Positions 8,152-17,800 of a DNA stretch of 64,000 nucleotides are shown in pieces. Where the stretch lies: contig VFIW01000029.1 in NCBI GenBank assembly GCA_006386115.1, forward strand, positions 1 through 64,000, in the 5' to 3' direction. This DNA comes from Globisporangium splendens (taxonomy: Eukaryota > Oomycota > Peronosporomycetes > Pythiales > Pythiaceae). The position numbers were made by a program, and so were the translations under genes. The notes beneath the pieces are model-generated. The model was not told the origin of the DNA, did no database searches, and worked only from the letters and a program-made list of their open reading frames with translations. Positions within the stretch are counted from its first letter, which is position 1. The number at the start of each line of letters is the position of its first letter.

Positions 8152-11100
8152 CGTCATGGTAGCGTTTCAGCAAACCCACGTAGAACACGGGGTGCGTTGC
8201 CATTCGCGTTGGGAGATCGAGCTTGTAATTCAAGTCTCCAATCTTCTCCACAACAGTGTACGGCCCGATGAATCGTGGCAACAACTTGCTCCCGCTGGGG
8301 AGCGTTGTGACTGCATCGTTTGGTAGGTTTTTAATGCTCAATAGCACTTTATCACCCACACAAAACGTTTGTTTGTTCTTTCTACCCGATTTATCGGCGT
8401 AGAGCTTCTGCTTGTATTGCGCAGCAGCTAGTTGGTCGCGTACGCGACGCAACAATGCTGCGCGCTCATCGACAAATTGCCGCGCTGCCGCGACGGCTTT
8501 GTCTTGCTTTTTCGTTGCTCTCGCAGCGCGTGCTGCAGAGAGATCTATTTCTGCGCCGGTGGGTGGCACCGCGCGCTCTCCCTTTCGTGGCTGACGCTCG
8601 CACGAGCAGTCGCCTGATTCTGTCTGAGACTGGCTATTTTTGGCATGAGTACCGTAACTCGGTACCGTGGGAGATCGATCTATAGGGACACGAGTACCGT
8701 AACTCGGTACCGTGGGAGATCGATCTATAGGGACACGAGTACCGTAACTCAGTACCGTGGGAGATCGATCTATAGGGACACGAGTACCGTAACTCGGTAC
8801 CGTGGGAGATCGATCTATAGGGACACTAGTACCGTAACTCAGTACCGTGGGAGATCCATCTGTAGGGACACGAGTACCGTAACTCAGTACCGTGTTTTTC
8901 TCTCCAAATGTGGAACGCGTGCCGTCCGGTAAGACCGTGACAGATTCGAAGTGCGACCGCACAGGCGGCGCATCGCGCGCGTCCACGTGAGCGGTTAACG
9001 CCACGTCTGGTGACGGAGGTCGCGCACTCGCATCGAGCGCAGCGAGTTGCCCTCCCACCGCAGAATATTCGACGCCCTCAAACTGAGTGGCGGGTATGTG
9101 CGAGTGCCGCAGCGAGTTAAAATAGAACGGAGTCACGGTCGTAGAGGCGTGCTCGCTGCTATTTATAGCAAACTCGGCGTACGGCAGCCAGCGGCTCCAG
9201 TCGCGGGGATGATCGACAGCGATGCTGCGAAGAATATCCTCGACGACACGGTTTACGCGCTCGGTTTGCCCGTCTGTCTCGGGATGATCGGCAGTGGACA
9301 TCGCCAGATCTGTGCCGAGCAGGCGGAAGAGTTCGCGCCAAAAGGCAGCGGTGAAACGCGGGTCCCGGTCTGATACAATAGACTCGGGCAAGCCGTGATA
9401 GCGGAACACGTGCTCTAAAAATAGGCACGCCGTCTCTTGGGCAGTGACATGCTTGCGCACAGGCGCAACATGCACCATTTTGCTCAGTCGGTCGACGAAC
9501 ACGACGACGCCTGTGTTGCGCGCCTTGTCTTCCGGGAAACCGAAGACGAAATCCATGCTGACCGACTTCCAGCAATCTTGCGGAATCGGCAGCGGATGCA
9601 GCGGCGCTTTGTTCTTGCCCGCAGGCTTCACGCGCTGGCACTGTTCGCATGAACGTACATAATTGGCCACCCATTTGTACTGGTGTGGCCACCAAAACAC
9701 ATTGGACACTTGCAAGAAGGTCTTTTCACGCCCCAGATGCCCACTCGCTGGCGCATCGTGAAACTCATGAAGGATCGAAAGTTTCAGATCCTGGTCATGC
9801 GGTACATACACACGCGGGTAATCGAAGTTGGACAGTTGATGCCACAATAACCCGTCGTGATAACTAAACCGAGCAAGCTTTGACTCGAGTTTGGCAGGCA
9901 ATGACTCTTTCGACGAGCCGTCAAAGTGAGCAATCAACAAGCGACATTCATCGTCCTTTGGATAAAGCGACTGAATATTGTCCTTGAGCTTTGTTTGCAC
10001 TCGACTGATGCTCAGATGCATGAGATCAGGAGCGCGCTCCGAACACAGAGCGTCGGCGCTGTTGTCAACGCTCGACTCGTAATCTGGACGGCGCGAAAGC
10101 GCGTCCGCCAGAACATTTTCCTTTTCCGGCTTGTATTCGACCCGAAAGTTGAACTCGGAGAAGAATGCAAGCCATCGCGCCATTCGCTGCGACAGATGGG
10201 GAGAATTAATCGCGGTTCGCAAGGACGCGTGATCCGTGTACACAACAAACGGTGTCGCACCCAAAAGGTGGACCCTGAACTTCAAGAGAGCGTACTTGAT
10301 CGCAAGCAGCTCCTTGTCGTGCACAGGATAGTTCTTTTCAGCTGCTTTAAGCAGTCTGCTTTGGTATGATACGACGCGCTCATGGCCGTCATCATCCTTC
10401 TGCATCAGCGCACAGCCGATTGCAAAATCGCTGGCATCGCACACGACACTGAAAGCTTTCGTGTGGTCCGGCAACGCCAGGACAGGAGCGCGAACAAGCG
10501 ACTCCTTCACGTCAATGAATGCATTCATGACATCGCTGGTCCAGTCCCATTCGACATCCTTTTTCAAGAGATGCGTGAGTGGACGGACTCTCGCCGCATA
10601 GTTGTGGCTGTACTTGTGCAAATAGTTTGCCAAGCCAAGCCACTTGCGCAAATCCTTGACGTTCTTTGGGATCGGCCAGTCGGCGATCGCCTTGATCTTC
10701 TCTGGGTCCGCGCGGACTCCAGCTTTGCCAACATAGCACCCCAGGATCGGAATCTCTGAGGCGCCAAAGATGCACTTCTTCAGGTTGCAATACAGACTGT
10801 TGTCTCGTAAGCACTGCAACACTGAGCGCAAATGTCTCTTGTGCACGTCAACGGCTCTGAGATCTCCTTCGGCACGACTGTGCACGAAGATGTCATCGAA
10901 GTAGCTCGGTGCGTACGCACGATGAGGACGCAGAAGATGCGTTACCAGACGATTGAACGTCGCTGGTGCATTCTTCAGACCTTGCGGCATAACGAGCCAC
11001 TCCCACAGCATTCCGCTGGGTGTGCTTACTGCCGTCAAGGGAACGTCACTCTCTCGCATGAGGATCTGATAGAACCCATCCATCAGATCCAATGCTGAGA

Positions 11101-12814
11101 ACACAGTTGAGCCGCCCATGGAGTCGATCAAGACATCCTTTCTTGGGATCGGTGTTTGTGCTGGAATGGTGGCGGCGTTCAGCTTGTTGAAAGCGTGAAC
11201 AATGCGCCAGCCACCAGTCGCTTTCCGCACACAAAACGTGGGTGAGCTATGTGGAGACTTGCTTTCTCTCACATGACTGGCGAGGGCTCGTTTCGCGAAG
11301 AACTCGTCGATAGCCTCAACCTGCTCGCGGGGCAGCGGCCATTGTCTGGTCACGCAATATTTGCTCCCGGGCTCGAGATCGATCTCGTGCCGTACGCCAC
11401 GGTCAACGGGCAGGGCACTTGGCACTTTGTCGGGGAACACATCTTTGAACTCCCACAACAAGTCAAAGTATGGACTGCCTTTCACGGCGTCCCAGTCCTG
11501 AGCAGCAAACCGCCTCTGTTTGTCTGACTCCAAAACACTCTCATCCGCAGTGGACGAGGTGCACAGTTCGCTACGCGTAAACGCGGTAGGAACGACGATC
11601 TCGCGGATCTGATCACGCTCTAGCTCCGTAAGAAAGAGCTCGAAGCTCATTTCTTCGAGGGATACGATCGCCTCAAAGGTACTCGGCAGCCCATGGAGCG
11701 CCGCAAATTCAGCGAAGAACACTTCGTCTGATGCGTTTGCTTCCGGACTGCGCTTTGCGCGTCTGAGTGCCACGTCAACGTGAGCGCGATCTATCGACGG
11801 ATCCGAGATCCTGTCAAAGGCGCGCAGCGAAGCTGCAGCTGCGTCGAGAGATGGGGCAATCGTGTGCGAGGCGGCCGTTTCCTCGGCAACAGATGCCAAT
11901 GCACTGTCTCTCTTGCGAGCTGACAACTTGCGTCGCCCTCGTCGGTTGATGCGAACACGCGACCTCGCGGTTCTGAGCTCCAGTACTGCACCGCCAGGGT
12001 GGTACGAGCTGGCTGACGCGTGTACGCCTGTACTGTCGCTGTCACTTGCGGGGGCTGGCTCGGATGCTCTGGAGCTGCACACTTGCGCACCAGTGTCCAC
12101 GTCTGGACTTTCTGGCGCTTCCGCACAAACTGGGCTACCTGCCGCAGTGTATCGCTTCGCTGGGCTACCTGCCTCAGCGCATCTTCTTGCTCGGCTCTCT
12201 GCCGCAGCGTGTGTGTTTGAAGCGGGGCTACCTGCCGCCGCGTGTCTTCCAGCTGGGCTCCCTGCCGCAGCGTGTGCGCTTGAAGCGGGGCTACCTGCCG
12301 CCGCGTGTCTTCCAGCTGGGCTCCCTGCCGCAGCGTGTTCAATGCTCACATCCATAGCGTGGAAATATTCCCGCAATCTTCGCTCTTCATCAGAGGAAGG
12401 GGTGGAGCTCCCGATTGTGCGTGCTCGCCAATCGGTCCAAGGCTGATGTTTCGCCAGCCAAGGCATTCCTAGGATGAGGTCGTACTTCGACCCCATCGCT
12501 AGTACTACGAAGGTTTCTTTGCAGACAAAGTCGCAAAATCTGAAAGAGAGTTCAACTCGAACTCCTTCAGTGTGTACTGTCGACCCATCGGCCAGACGTA
12601 CGATCATCTTCTCGCGCTTGCCAGTGTGGACAAGTCGCTCATACGCTTGCAGACTCTGTTTCAGAGCTGACTTAGAGACGAAGTTCTGTGACGCACCGCA
12701 GTCAACAAGAACCGTCATTTTCTTCTCATAGCCCTTCACATCGGCGCTATATACCAACATCTCACTCGGAGCCTTGTTGTCAAGAGCTCCTGGGACTAAG
12801 CTTCCCATCTGCAC
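7565..12814 (-). CDS. pol: Gypsy pol polyprotein with chromodomain
   Basis: 1,749 codons counted from a GTG; the first ATG is two codons later. The frame is open upstream to the shift site at 12889-12895, so pol is probably made as a gag-pol fusion. Domains in order: retropepsin (VDCGAS, Asp38); a low-complexity linker with alanine-rich repeats; reverse transcriptase (PSYFDDIFVHS); RNase H (VVCDASDFAIG; YTDHASL); integrase HHCC finger (GHLGREKTF...CEQCQR); DDE core (SVSMDFV, IVSDRDPRF, SADHPETDGQTERVNR-like). These are followed by a 15-residue repeat block, the integrase C-terminal barrel (VGDKVLLS...RFIGPYTV) and a chromodomain (HYLVKWRGYD...TWEPAERL). No stop or frameshift is seen. The chromodomain usually steers such elements to heterochromatin. 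Confidence 0.96.
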   Translation of the reverse strand: MQMGSLVPGALDNKAPSEMLVYSADVKGYEKKMTVLVDCGASQNFVSKSALKQSLQAYERLVHTGKREKMIVRLADGSTVHTEGVRVELSFRFCDFVCKETFVVLAMGSKYDLILGMPWLAKHQPWTDWRARTIGSSTPSSDEERRLREYFHAMDVSIEHAAAGSPAGRHAAAGSPASSAHAAAGSPAGRHAAAGSPASNTHAAAESRARRCAEAGSPAKRYTAAGSPVCAEAPESPDVDTGAQVCSSRASEPAPASDSDSTGVHASASSYHPGGAVLELRTARSRVRINRRGRRKLSARKRDSALASVAEETAASHTIAPSLDAAAASLRAFDRISDPSIDRAHVDVALRRAKRSPEANASDEVFFAEFAALHGLPSTFEAIVSLEEMSFELFLTELERDQIREIVVPTAFTRSELCTSSTADESVLESDKQRRFAAQDWDAVKGSPYFDLLWEFKDVFPDKVPSALPVDRGVRHEIDLEPGSKYCVTRQWPLPREQVEAIDEFFAKRALASHVRESKSPHSSPTFCVRKATGGWRIVHAFNKLNAATIPAQTPIPRKDVLIDSMGGSTVFSALDLMDGFYQILMRESDVPLTAVSTPSGMLWEWLVMPQGLKNAPATFNRLVTHLLRPHRAYAPSYFDDIFVHSRAEGDLRAVDVHKRHLRSVLQCLRDNSLYCNLKKCIFGASEIPILGCYVGKAGVRADPEKIKAIADWPIPKNVKDLRKWLGLANYLHKYSHNYAARVRPLTHLLKKDVEWDWTSDVMNAFIDVKESLVRAPVLALPDHTKAFSVVCDASDFAIGCALMQKDDDGHERVVSYQSRLLKAAEKNYPVHDKELLAIKYALLKFRVHLLGATPFVVYTDHASLRTAINSPHLSQRMARWLAFFSEFNFRVEYKPEKENVLADALSRRPDYESSVDNSADALCSERAPDLMHLSISRVQTKLKDNIQSLYPKDDECRLLIAHFDGSSKESLPAKLESKLARFSYHDGLLWHQLSNFDYPRVYVPHDQDLKLSILHEFHDAPASGHLGREKTFLQVSNVFWWPHQYKWVANYVRSCEQCQRVKPAGKNKAPLHPLPIPQDCWKSVSMDFVFGFPEDKARNTGVVVFVDRLSKMVHVAPVRKHVTAQETACLFLEHVFRYHGLPESIVSDRDPRFTAAFWRELFRLLGTDLAMSTADHPETDGQTERVNRVVEDILRSIAVDHPRDWSRWLPYAEFAINSSEHASTTVTPFYFNSLRHSHIPATQFEGVEYSAVGGQLAALDASARPPSPDVALTAHVDARDAPPVRSHFESVTVLPDGTRSTFGEKNTVLSYGTRVPTDGSPTVLSYGTSVPIDRSPTVPSYGTRVPIDRSPTVLSYGTRVPIDRSPTVPSYGTRVPIDRSPTVPSYGTHAKNSQSQTESGDCSCERQPRKGERAVPPTGAEIDLSAARAARATKKQDKAVAAARQFVDERAALLRRVRDQLAAAQYKQKLYADKSGRKNKQTFCVGDKVLLSIKNLPNDAVTTLPSGSKLLPRFIGPYTVVEKIGDLNYKLDLPTRMATHPVFYVGLLKRYHDVTADSYPSAGARRSHQGAQTPPIETRARCASPKASSLAERTSRGSSSRGHGTPPASDELPSAPSQAPSPSALTARSRPDIAGEGHGRLAVAPPKTMRSREPSEPSHLVQPPMLKRGRVPPVPLIDKQGQRHYHVERLLRVQRRKGNTHYLVKWRGYDLSQSTWEPAERLLEDVPDMVAAFERALMVSETRPSVAC
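8648..8893 (-). repeat. 45-bp minisatellite inside the integrase region of pol
   Basis: About six in-frame copies of a 45-bp unit encode 15 residues each (VLSYGTRVPIDRSPT and close variants). The unit contains an inverted repeat GTACCG...CGGTAC. It lies between the DDE core and the C-terminal barrel, a flexible place where length changes are tolerated. Confidence 0.93.
12120..12345 (-). repeat. Alanine-rich coding repeat in pol, 63-bp period
   Basis: Two near-identical 63-bp copies, plus degenerate flanking half-units, encode repeats of the type HAAAGSPAGRHAAAGSPAS between protease and reverse transcriptase. The reading frame is kept. Confidence 0.85.
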
Positions 12815-12850
12815 GACTCTAGTAGTCGGCGACGCCGAAGCTATAGAGTC

Positions 12851-12895
12851 CGTCTCAGTAGAGCGTCCCGCTTCTACTGAGACGTTCCGTTTCCC
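12851..12895 (-). promoter_or_regulatory. Programmed -1 frameshift signal between gag and pol
   Basis: On the minus strand the heptamer G GGA AAC (12889-12895), in the gag frame, is followed after a 4-nt spacer (GGAA) by a perfect inverted repeat. Its arms are CGTCTCAGTAGA and TCTACTGAGACG, with a 10-nt loop (12851-12884). A -1 slip there enters the pol frame, which is open across the gag stop (12874-12876, inside the hairpin) as far as the protease. Heptamer, spacer and hairpin match the standard -1 recoding layout. Confidence 0.85.
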
Positions 12896-14034
12896 TTTCT
12901 TGCCGCAGCGGATCTGCCACCTCGATGAGCGTGGTTACCGCGCGGCGGTTGGTAGTCTCTCGCCTGATTTCCAGTGCGAGGAGCGGACTGCCTTGGAGCG
13001 GGACACTTCGACTGATAGTGTCCTCGCTTGCCACAATTGAAGCAGACCACTTCGGCGCTGCTAAGATCCATTGGCATCGGGCCATGGAAGCGCTGGCTGT
13101 TCGTGACTGCTCGGTGGCTGGTATGCGCACCATTGTGGCGGCCAGCGTTCCAATCAGGTCGACTGACTCTGAATGATTGCTGCTCAACGAGCGCAATGCG
13201 GATCGCATCTTCCATCGTGGCCGGCAAGCGTCGGTACAGCTCCTGACGCGCTGGTCCACTGTTGAGGCCGTTGAGAAACGCAGGCACTTTCACAGACTCA
13301 GGCAAAGGGCTGGTCGTGATCGCCGCGCATAGACTTCTCATCTCCTGGATGTATCGTTCCAGCGAGAGCTTCCCTTGTCTCAAGGAGAAGAAACGACCTT
13401 GCAACAGCACTTCGTTGTTCGGAGGCTGATACATGGCGGTGATTTTCGCACGGAAAATATCCCACGTGTCGAACGCACACTCATCGGCGAGCAACGTCGA
13501 GAATGCCCATTCCGACGCTCGACCGCGCAGGTTCGAGATGGCGAAAGACACCATCTGCTCGTTGCTGTCGATGAGCTGAGCCTTGGCGCAACGCTCCACG
13601 GCGAGTAGCCAGTGGATGAGCTTGTCGCCATCCGCACCATCGAATTTCGGAGCGTCAATCTTGACAGCTCTTGGGCGGGGAGTTTGGGACGTGGGTGTCT
13701 GAGGCGCAGCAGCCGCACTCGACAAAGACGTGGCTGCACCAGCAACCACAGATACCACTCGCTCGAGCGCTTCACGCGACTCAGCAGCTGAGCGCAGCAT
13801 CTCTGCGGTCAAGCTTGCGGTGGCTTGCATTTGTGCTTGCGCACTTCGCTCTCCTTCGAGGCGCTGAGCGTTCGAGAAGTTCTCGAACTGCTCGAGTCGA
13901 AAGATTTGCTGCTCCGGCGACGCCGAGAGCAACTCTAGCGCGACTTGGTCGCCTAGAGCTTGTGCCATTCGGGTCAGCACACTCCGGTGTTCAGCCGAGA
14001 GGTGCGGGAACTGCGCAGGGTCAATTGACGCCAT
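12874..14034 (-). CDS. gag: Gypsy gag with CCHC zinc knuckle
   Basis: 386 codons from the ATG next to the primer-binding region. It forms the particle shell and binds the element RNA. The central part (about residues 120-300) is the Ty3-type capsid region, with DKLIHWLLAVERC, TWDIFRAKITAMY and LSLERYIQEM. A zinc knuckle CFNCGKRGHYQSKC follows near residues 335-350, then a basic tail. The N-terminal ~100 residues are glutamine- and alanine-rich and look coiled-coil-forming. It ends at TAG (12874-12876), 12 nt beyond a GGGAAAC slippery site that leads into pol. Confidence 0.95.
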   Translation of the reverse strand: MASIDPAQFPHLSAEHRSVLTRMAQALGDQVALELLSASPEQQIFRLEQFENFSNAQRLEGERSAQAQMQATASLTAEMLRSAAESREALERVVSVVAGAATSLSSAAAAPQTPTSQTPRPRAVKIDAPKFDGADGDKLIHWLLAVERCAKAQLIDSNEQMVSFAISNLRGRASEWAFSTLLADECAFDTWDIFRAKITAMYQPPNNEVLLQGRFFSLRQGKLSLERYIQEMRSLCAAITTSPLPESVKVPAFLNGLNSGPARQELYRRLPATMEDAIRIALVEQQSFRVSRPDWNAGRHNGAHTSHRAVTNSQRFHGPMPMDLSSAEVVCFNCGKRGHYQSKCPAPRQSAPRTGNQARDYQPPRGNHAHRGGRSAAARKGNGTSQ

Positions 14035-14089
14035 GGTGAATCCTTGAGGAAGCGATTCAGGCAGTCACCTCTGCCGGGTCGTAGATTGA

Positions 14090-14104
14090 CTACGAGTGCT
14101 ACCA
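14090..14104 (-). other. Gypsy primer-binding site
   Basis: Two nucleotides inside the 5' LTR the minus strand reads TGGTAGCACTCG. It starts with TGG, complementary to a tRNA CCA end. The first 8 nt fit the 3' end of eukaryotic initiator tRNA-Met (TGCTACCA); beyond that the match is not clear, so the primer tRNA is uncertain. Confidence 0.65.
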
Positions 14105-14106
14105 GT

Positions 14107-14653
14107 TGCAACCGGACACTTCCGAGTTACGCAGCACGGTACGTGTGTGAGGAAGCGTGTGCACGACTTCTCTCAAGGACTCTGTTCCAAGAGCTGTTGC
14201 CTGCTTCCTGCAGTGCAACGATCGGTTACCTATAGGTCTCTATCGAGTAACCGTCAATAACTAAAGACTTAGTCAGAGGTAAAAACGGAACTGTTTATTT
14301 GTTGGGGTTGCCCTTTGCAGGACACCCTGAGTTATCTTTAGTTCACTATCTAGCATAGTGAACTTCCGCTTATTTCAATGTGGACATAAGTGAATGGTTC
14401 TGAATTGCCGTGTTATTCAATTGGCCTAAAAGCATATAGTTTTAGCCTATGAGAGTCGTGTCTGTGACCGACCTCTAATCAGAGTAGCTTGGCTACCTTT
14501 GTGGTTCGAGTAAGTGCGGCGAACCTAATGGATCGGCTGCTTTGGTATTTCTCGTAGCTAAGTACGGAAACTTTAGTTGCATGCGGACTTAGTCCAATGC
14601 CAACAGATTGAGCTAAGTTGCTGCGGTGCAACTTAGCGTGTGACCCCGTTACA
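14107..14653 (-). repeat. Gypsy 5' LTR
   Basis: A 547-bp terminal repeat, TGCAACCGG...CCGTTACA on the plus strand. One base of its inverted end differs from the other LTR (TGC versus TGT). The TTGGG duplication follows at 14654-14658. Confidence 0.96.
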
Positions 14654-14884
14654 TTGGGACTCGAGACATAATCAAGGAACTGGCATATTCCGCTCTACCT
14701 TCGGGTAAGTCTCAATAGAGTCAGGCTTGGGGTTTGACGGGTGGAACTTGCCACCACCCATGTATAACTCTGCATGAGCCGTTCCAAGGAGCCGGATGGG
14801 ATTATTCTCTGTGCACGCACGTTCCCGGTTAGCATTCACAGCTTGGTGTAGGCTTCTTCAAATCTTGTCTTCACAACCACTGTA

Positions 14885-17800
14885 TCAATTAGCACCTTCT
14901 TCAAAGTCATTCGACTCTGTCGTGCTGGTGTCAAAGCCAGCGTCTTGTATCAGCCTCTTTAGCTGACGCAAGGCTAGAGCCGAGTGTCTTTGGCTTTTGA
15001 CGTGTAGCTCGTGCTTGTACGCCTGGATGTGGAGCTGGAGAAGCGCTTGTGTCCTGGCTTGTGTCTCAACTGAGTTGGGGACTTGACCGTGGAATCGGAT
15101 GTCATTGCGGTGCATCCATATGCAGCGGGTCACAATGGCTCGCACAAAGTTGAGCACCACAAAGAGGGTGTAGCCGTATTTTTCCTTGGCTTGCGGGGTA
15201 GGCTGGAGACTGGAGAAGTACACGAGGGTTCCCCACGAGAGGTCGCTTGCAAAAGCTCTTTGGAGAGGCTGTAGAAACGGGTCCCATAACCGCGAGGCAA
15301 AGGGACAAAGCCAGAAGAGGTGCTGAGGGGTATCGAGGTCTTCACAGTCAAAATGGCAAGTTGTCTTGGCATCTTGGAGGTGCTGGAATCGATAGCCTAG
15401 GTGCAAGGCGTTGTGTTGAAGCCGGTAGAGAAAATCGGCGTAGACTGGGAGGAGGTGTTTGTTCAACTTTAGATCGCGTTTCCAGAAGTCATACCCAGGA
15501 GCTTCCGAGACTCCCAACCGCTGCAACGGCAACGCAGGGGGTTTGGGACACTTGAGCACGTTCCGGATCTTGGCAACCGTGAGGTCTTCTAGTGGGTGCT
15601 CTCCAATAACCCAGTTATGGAAAGCACTTGCAAAGGCTTGACTTGGACGAGGACCGTGGGGTGGGTCACGGAGTACTCGAAGCGCAATATCACAGTCCAC
15701 GAGGAAGTTCCTGCAATAGCGTGTGTTGTATGCTCTTGAGTCTCCTGGTTGTTGGATCGCTGTGGCGAGTGCCGCCGGTGTTGGCGTACTACCACAGAGA
15801 CCGTATATGTCTTCTGCCGTGTAGAGCTGGAGCTGGGCGAGTCTCTGCACGAGTGCCGAGGGTCTTGTAGCTAATGTGCGGTCTTGGCTTCCATGTCGTA
15901 GTGTGGCATTGTGCAATAGCGGCATCGACAGTAAGTCGAATTGGCTTGCGCTGACTGGCATCTTGGGTCTCAACTTCGTGTGCCAGACAAACAGCACCTG
16001 GTGCCAGAAGCTGTTGAGAGCGGACCAGCGGTTTTCACGCCGAGTGCTGGCGTGGTTGGGGCTGGTAGTTACTGGGGCGTACAGGATATCGAGGGGTCGG
16101 CCCCATGGAGTCATAGCCTGCTGAAAGACTTCAACAACAGGGGACACCCAACTGGGAAGCGAGTGATGGCACTCTCGCACACTGTTAACCACACGTACAA
16201 GTGCATGTACTTGTAGCGCGTTCACAGAGTCTTCTATCTGTGTGAGACCGAGACCTCCTTGGGATCTTGGAGTACCACCAGTCTGTGGCCAGGATAGCTG
16301 ACAGTCGGGAGCTGGAAGTGCTGGAGTCACTCAAGAAAGTCGCGATGACACTCTTGATTTGATCTTGAAAACCGGATTGCGGGATATGACACACGCTGGC
16401 TGTGTACCAGAGCGTGGGCAGCACAATTTGCTGGAGCAACGCCACTCGGCCGTTCAGAGTCCTTGCGCGGTGCTTCCATACTGCACAACGGAGCTGGATA
16501 CTGGCAATGAGGTGGTGCAGCCGATCTGTATTAGAGAGGCGCGGTCCATAACGAATACCGAGAAGCTTGGCTTCACCAGTATTGTCAATGACTTGCACAC
16601 CGAGTTGCTGCAGCTGGGTCTGGAGTTCTTGATCTTCATCTGTCCATTCTCGAAAAGGTAGTATGACAGTCTTGTGCGTGTTGAGCTTCATCCCGGCTGC
16701 CGAGCAAAACTCTTGGACACGTTGTAGAAACTGGGGTGCAAGAGAGAGATCACTGAGGAGCCCTGTGCAATCATCTGCAAAGCTGATAATTGTGTGGGGT
16801 TCGTCGGAGTGTGGCAACTTGAGACCGTGGGGGTTGAACTGGACTCGGAGGTAGTTCAACAGCGGTTCAATGTAGAGCACAAATAACGCTGGCGAGAGTG
16901 GATCACCTTGCCGAACTCCTGCTCCCAGTGCGAAATGGGGAAGTGGAGCGCCATTGAAGAGAATCGATACGATCGTGCTTCGAATCATCACTCGGATCCA
17001 TTCCCGGAAATTGGGACCAAACCCAAAGTGCCTCAGTGTCATCTCGAGTGCATCCCACACAACACTGTCAAAGGCTTTGGCAAAGTCGAGTAGGAGTGCA
17101 CCTGCCATTTCTTGGCATCGTTGGAACAGATGCTGGAGAGCTTGGAACCGGAGATGCGCGTTACGAATGTCACGTCCTGGGACGAAGCCGTATTGATCCG
17201 TGTGGAGCAACTTGGGCAAAATTGACTGTAACCTCTTCGACAGGATTTTCGGTCCGAGCTTGGCATCGATGTTCAATAGCGTGATCGGCCGATAGTTACT
17301 GGGAACACGTCGGTCTCCACTCTTGTATAGGAGCGAGATCTGTCCTCTTCTCTGGAACTTGGTCATCTTACCGAGTTGGAATTGAGACGAGTACACCACT
17401 TCGAGTATCTTGCTCCAAAGTTGAATGTCCACGTTGTAGTACGCAAGCGGGAGACCGTCTGGACCTGGGGACTTGTTGGCTGTGGTGTGCTTCAGCGCAT
17501 AGTAGAAGTCGTTCGCAGTGAACGGACTATCTAGCATGCGCTGGTCTTCTGTAGTAAGTCTGGTCTTGGTGTGCTGGAGGATTCTCGACAGCTTGAGTGG
17601 GTTCCACTTTGGCTTGGGATGAGAGTACTCACGAGACGGCGAACAATAGACACCACTCCAATACCGGTTGAATTCTTCGCACATAGAGTGCAAGTCTTCT
17701 GCCGATTGCACTGGGATGGTCGTCTTGTGCAGGAGCATTGGGGGTCGGAAGAAATACTTGGTGCACTTTTCGGACTGGTACAGGTCGGAGGCAAATTTTT

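Larger units (their letters stand above)
5903..14653 (-). mobile_element. Complete chromodomain Gypsy (Ty3-type) LTR retrotransposon
   Basis: This 8,751-bp element on the minus strand has ~548-bp LTRs beginning TG and ending CA. The 5-bp target duplication TTGGG lies at 5898-5902 and 14654-14658. Order on the minus strand: 5' LTR, primer-binding site, gag, -1 frameshift signal, pol (protease, RT, RNase H, integrase, chromodomain), polypurine tract, 3' LTR. A long extra ORF lies on the opposite strand between the 3' LTR and pol and overlaps the end of pol. The LTRs differ at about 14 positions by eye (~97% identity), mostly transitions, so the insertion is fairly young. gag and pol are both open. 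Confidence 0.97.

Noticed and set aside
8648..8893. Regular 45-bp repeats considered as a CRISPR-like array
   Set aside because: No spacers; the repeats are contiguous, in frame with pol, and the context is a eukaryotic retrotransposon.
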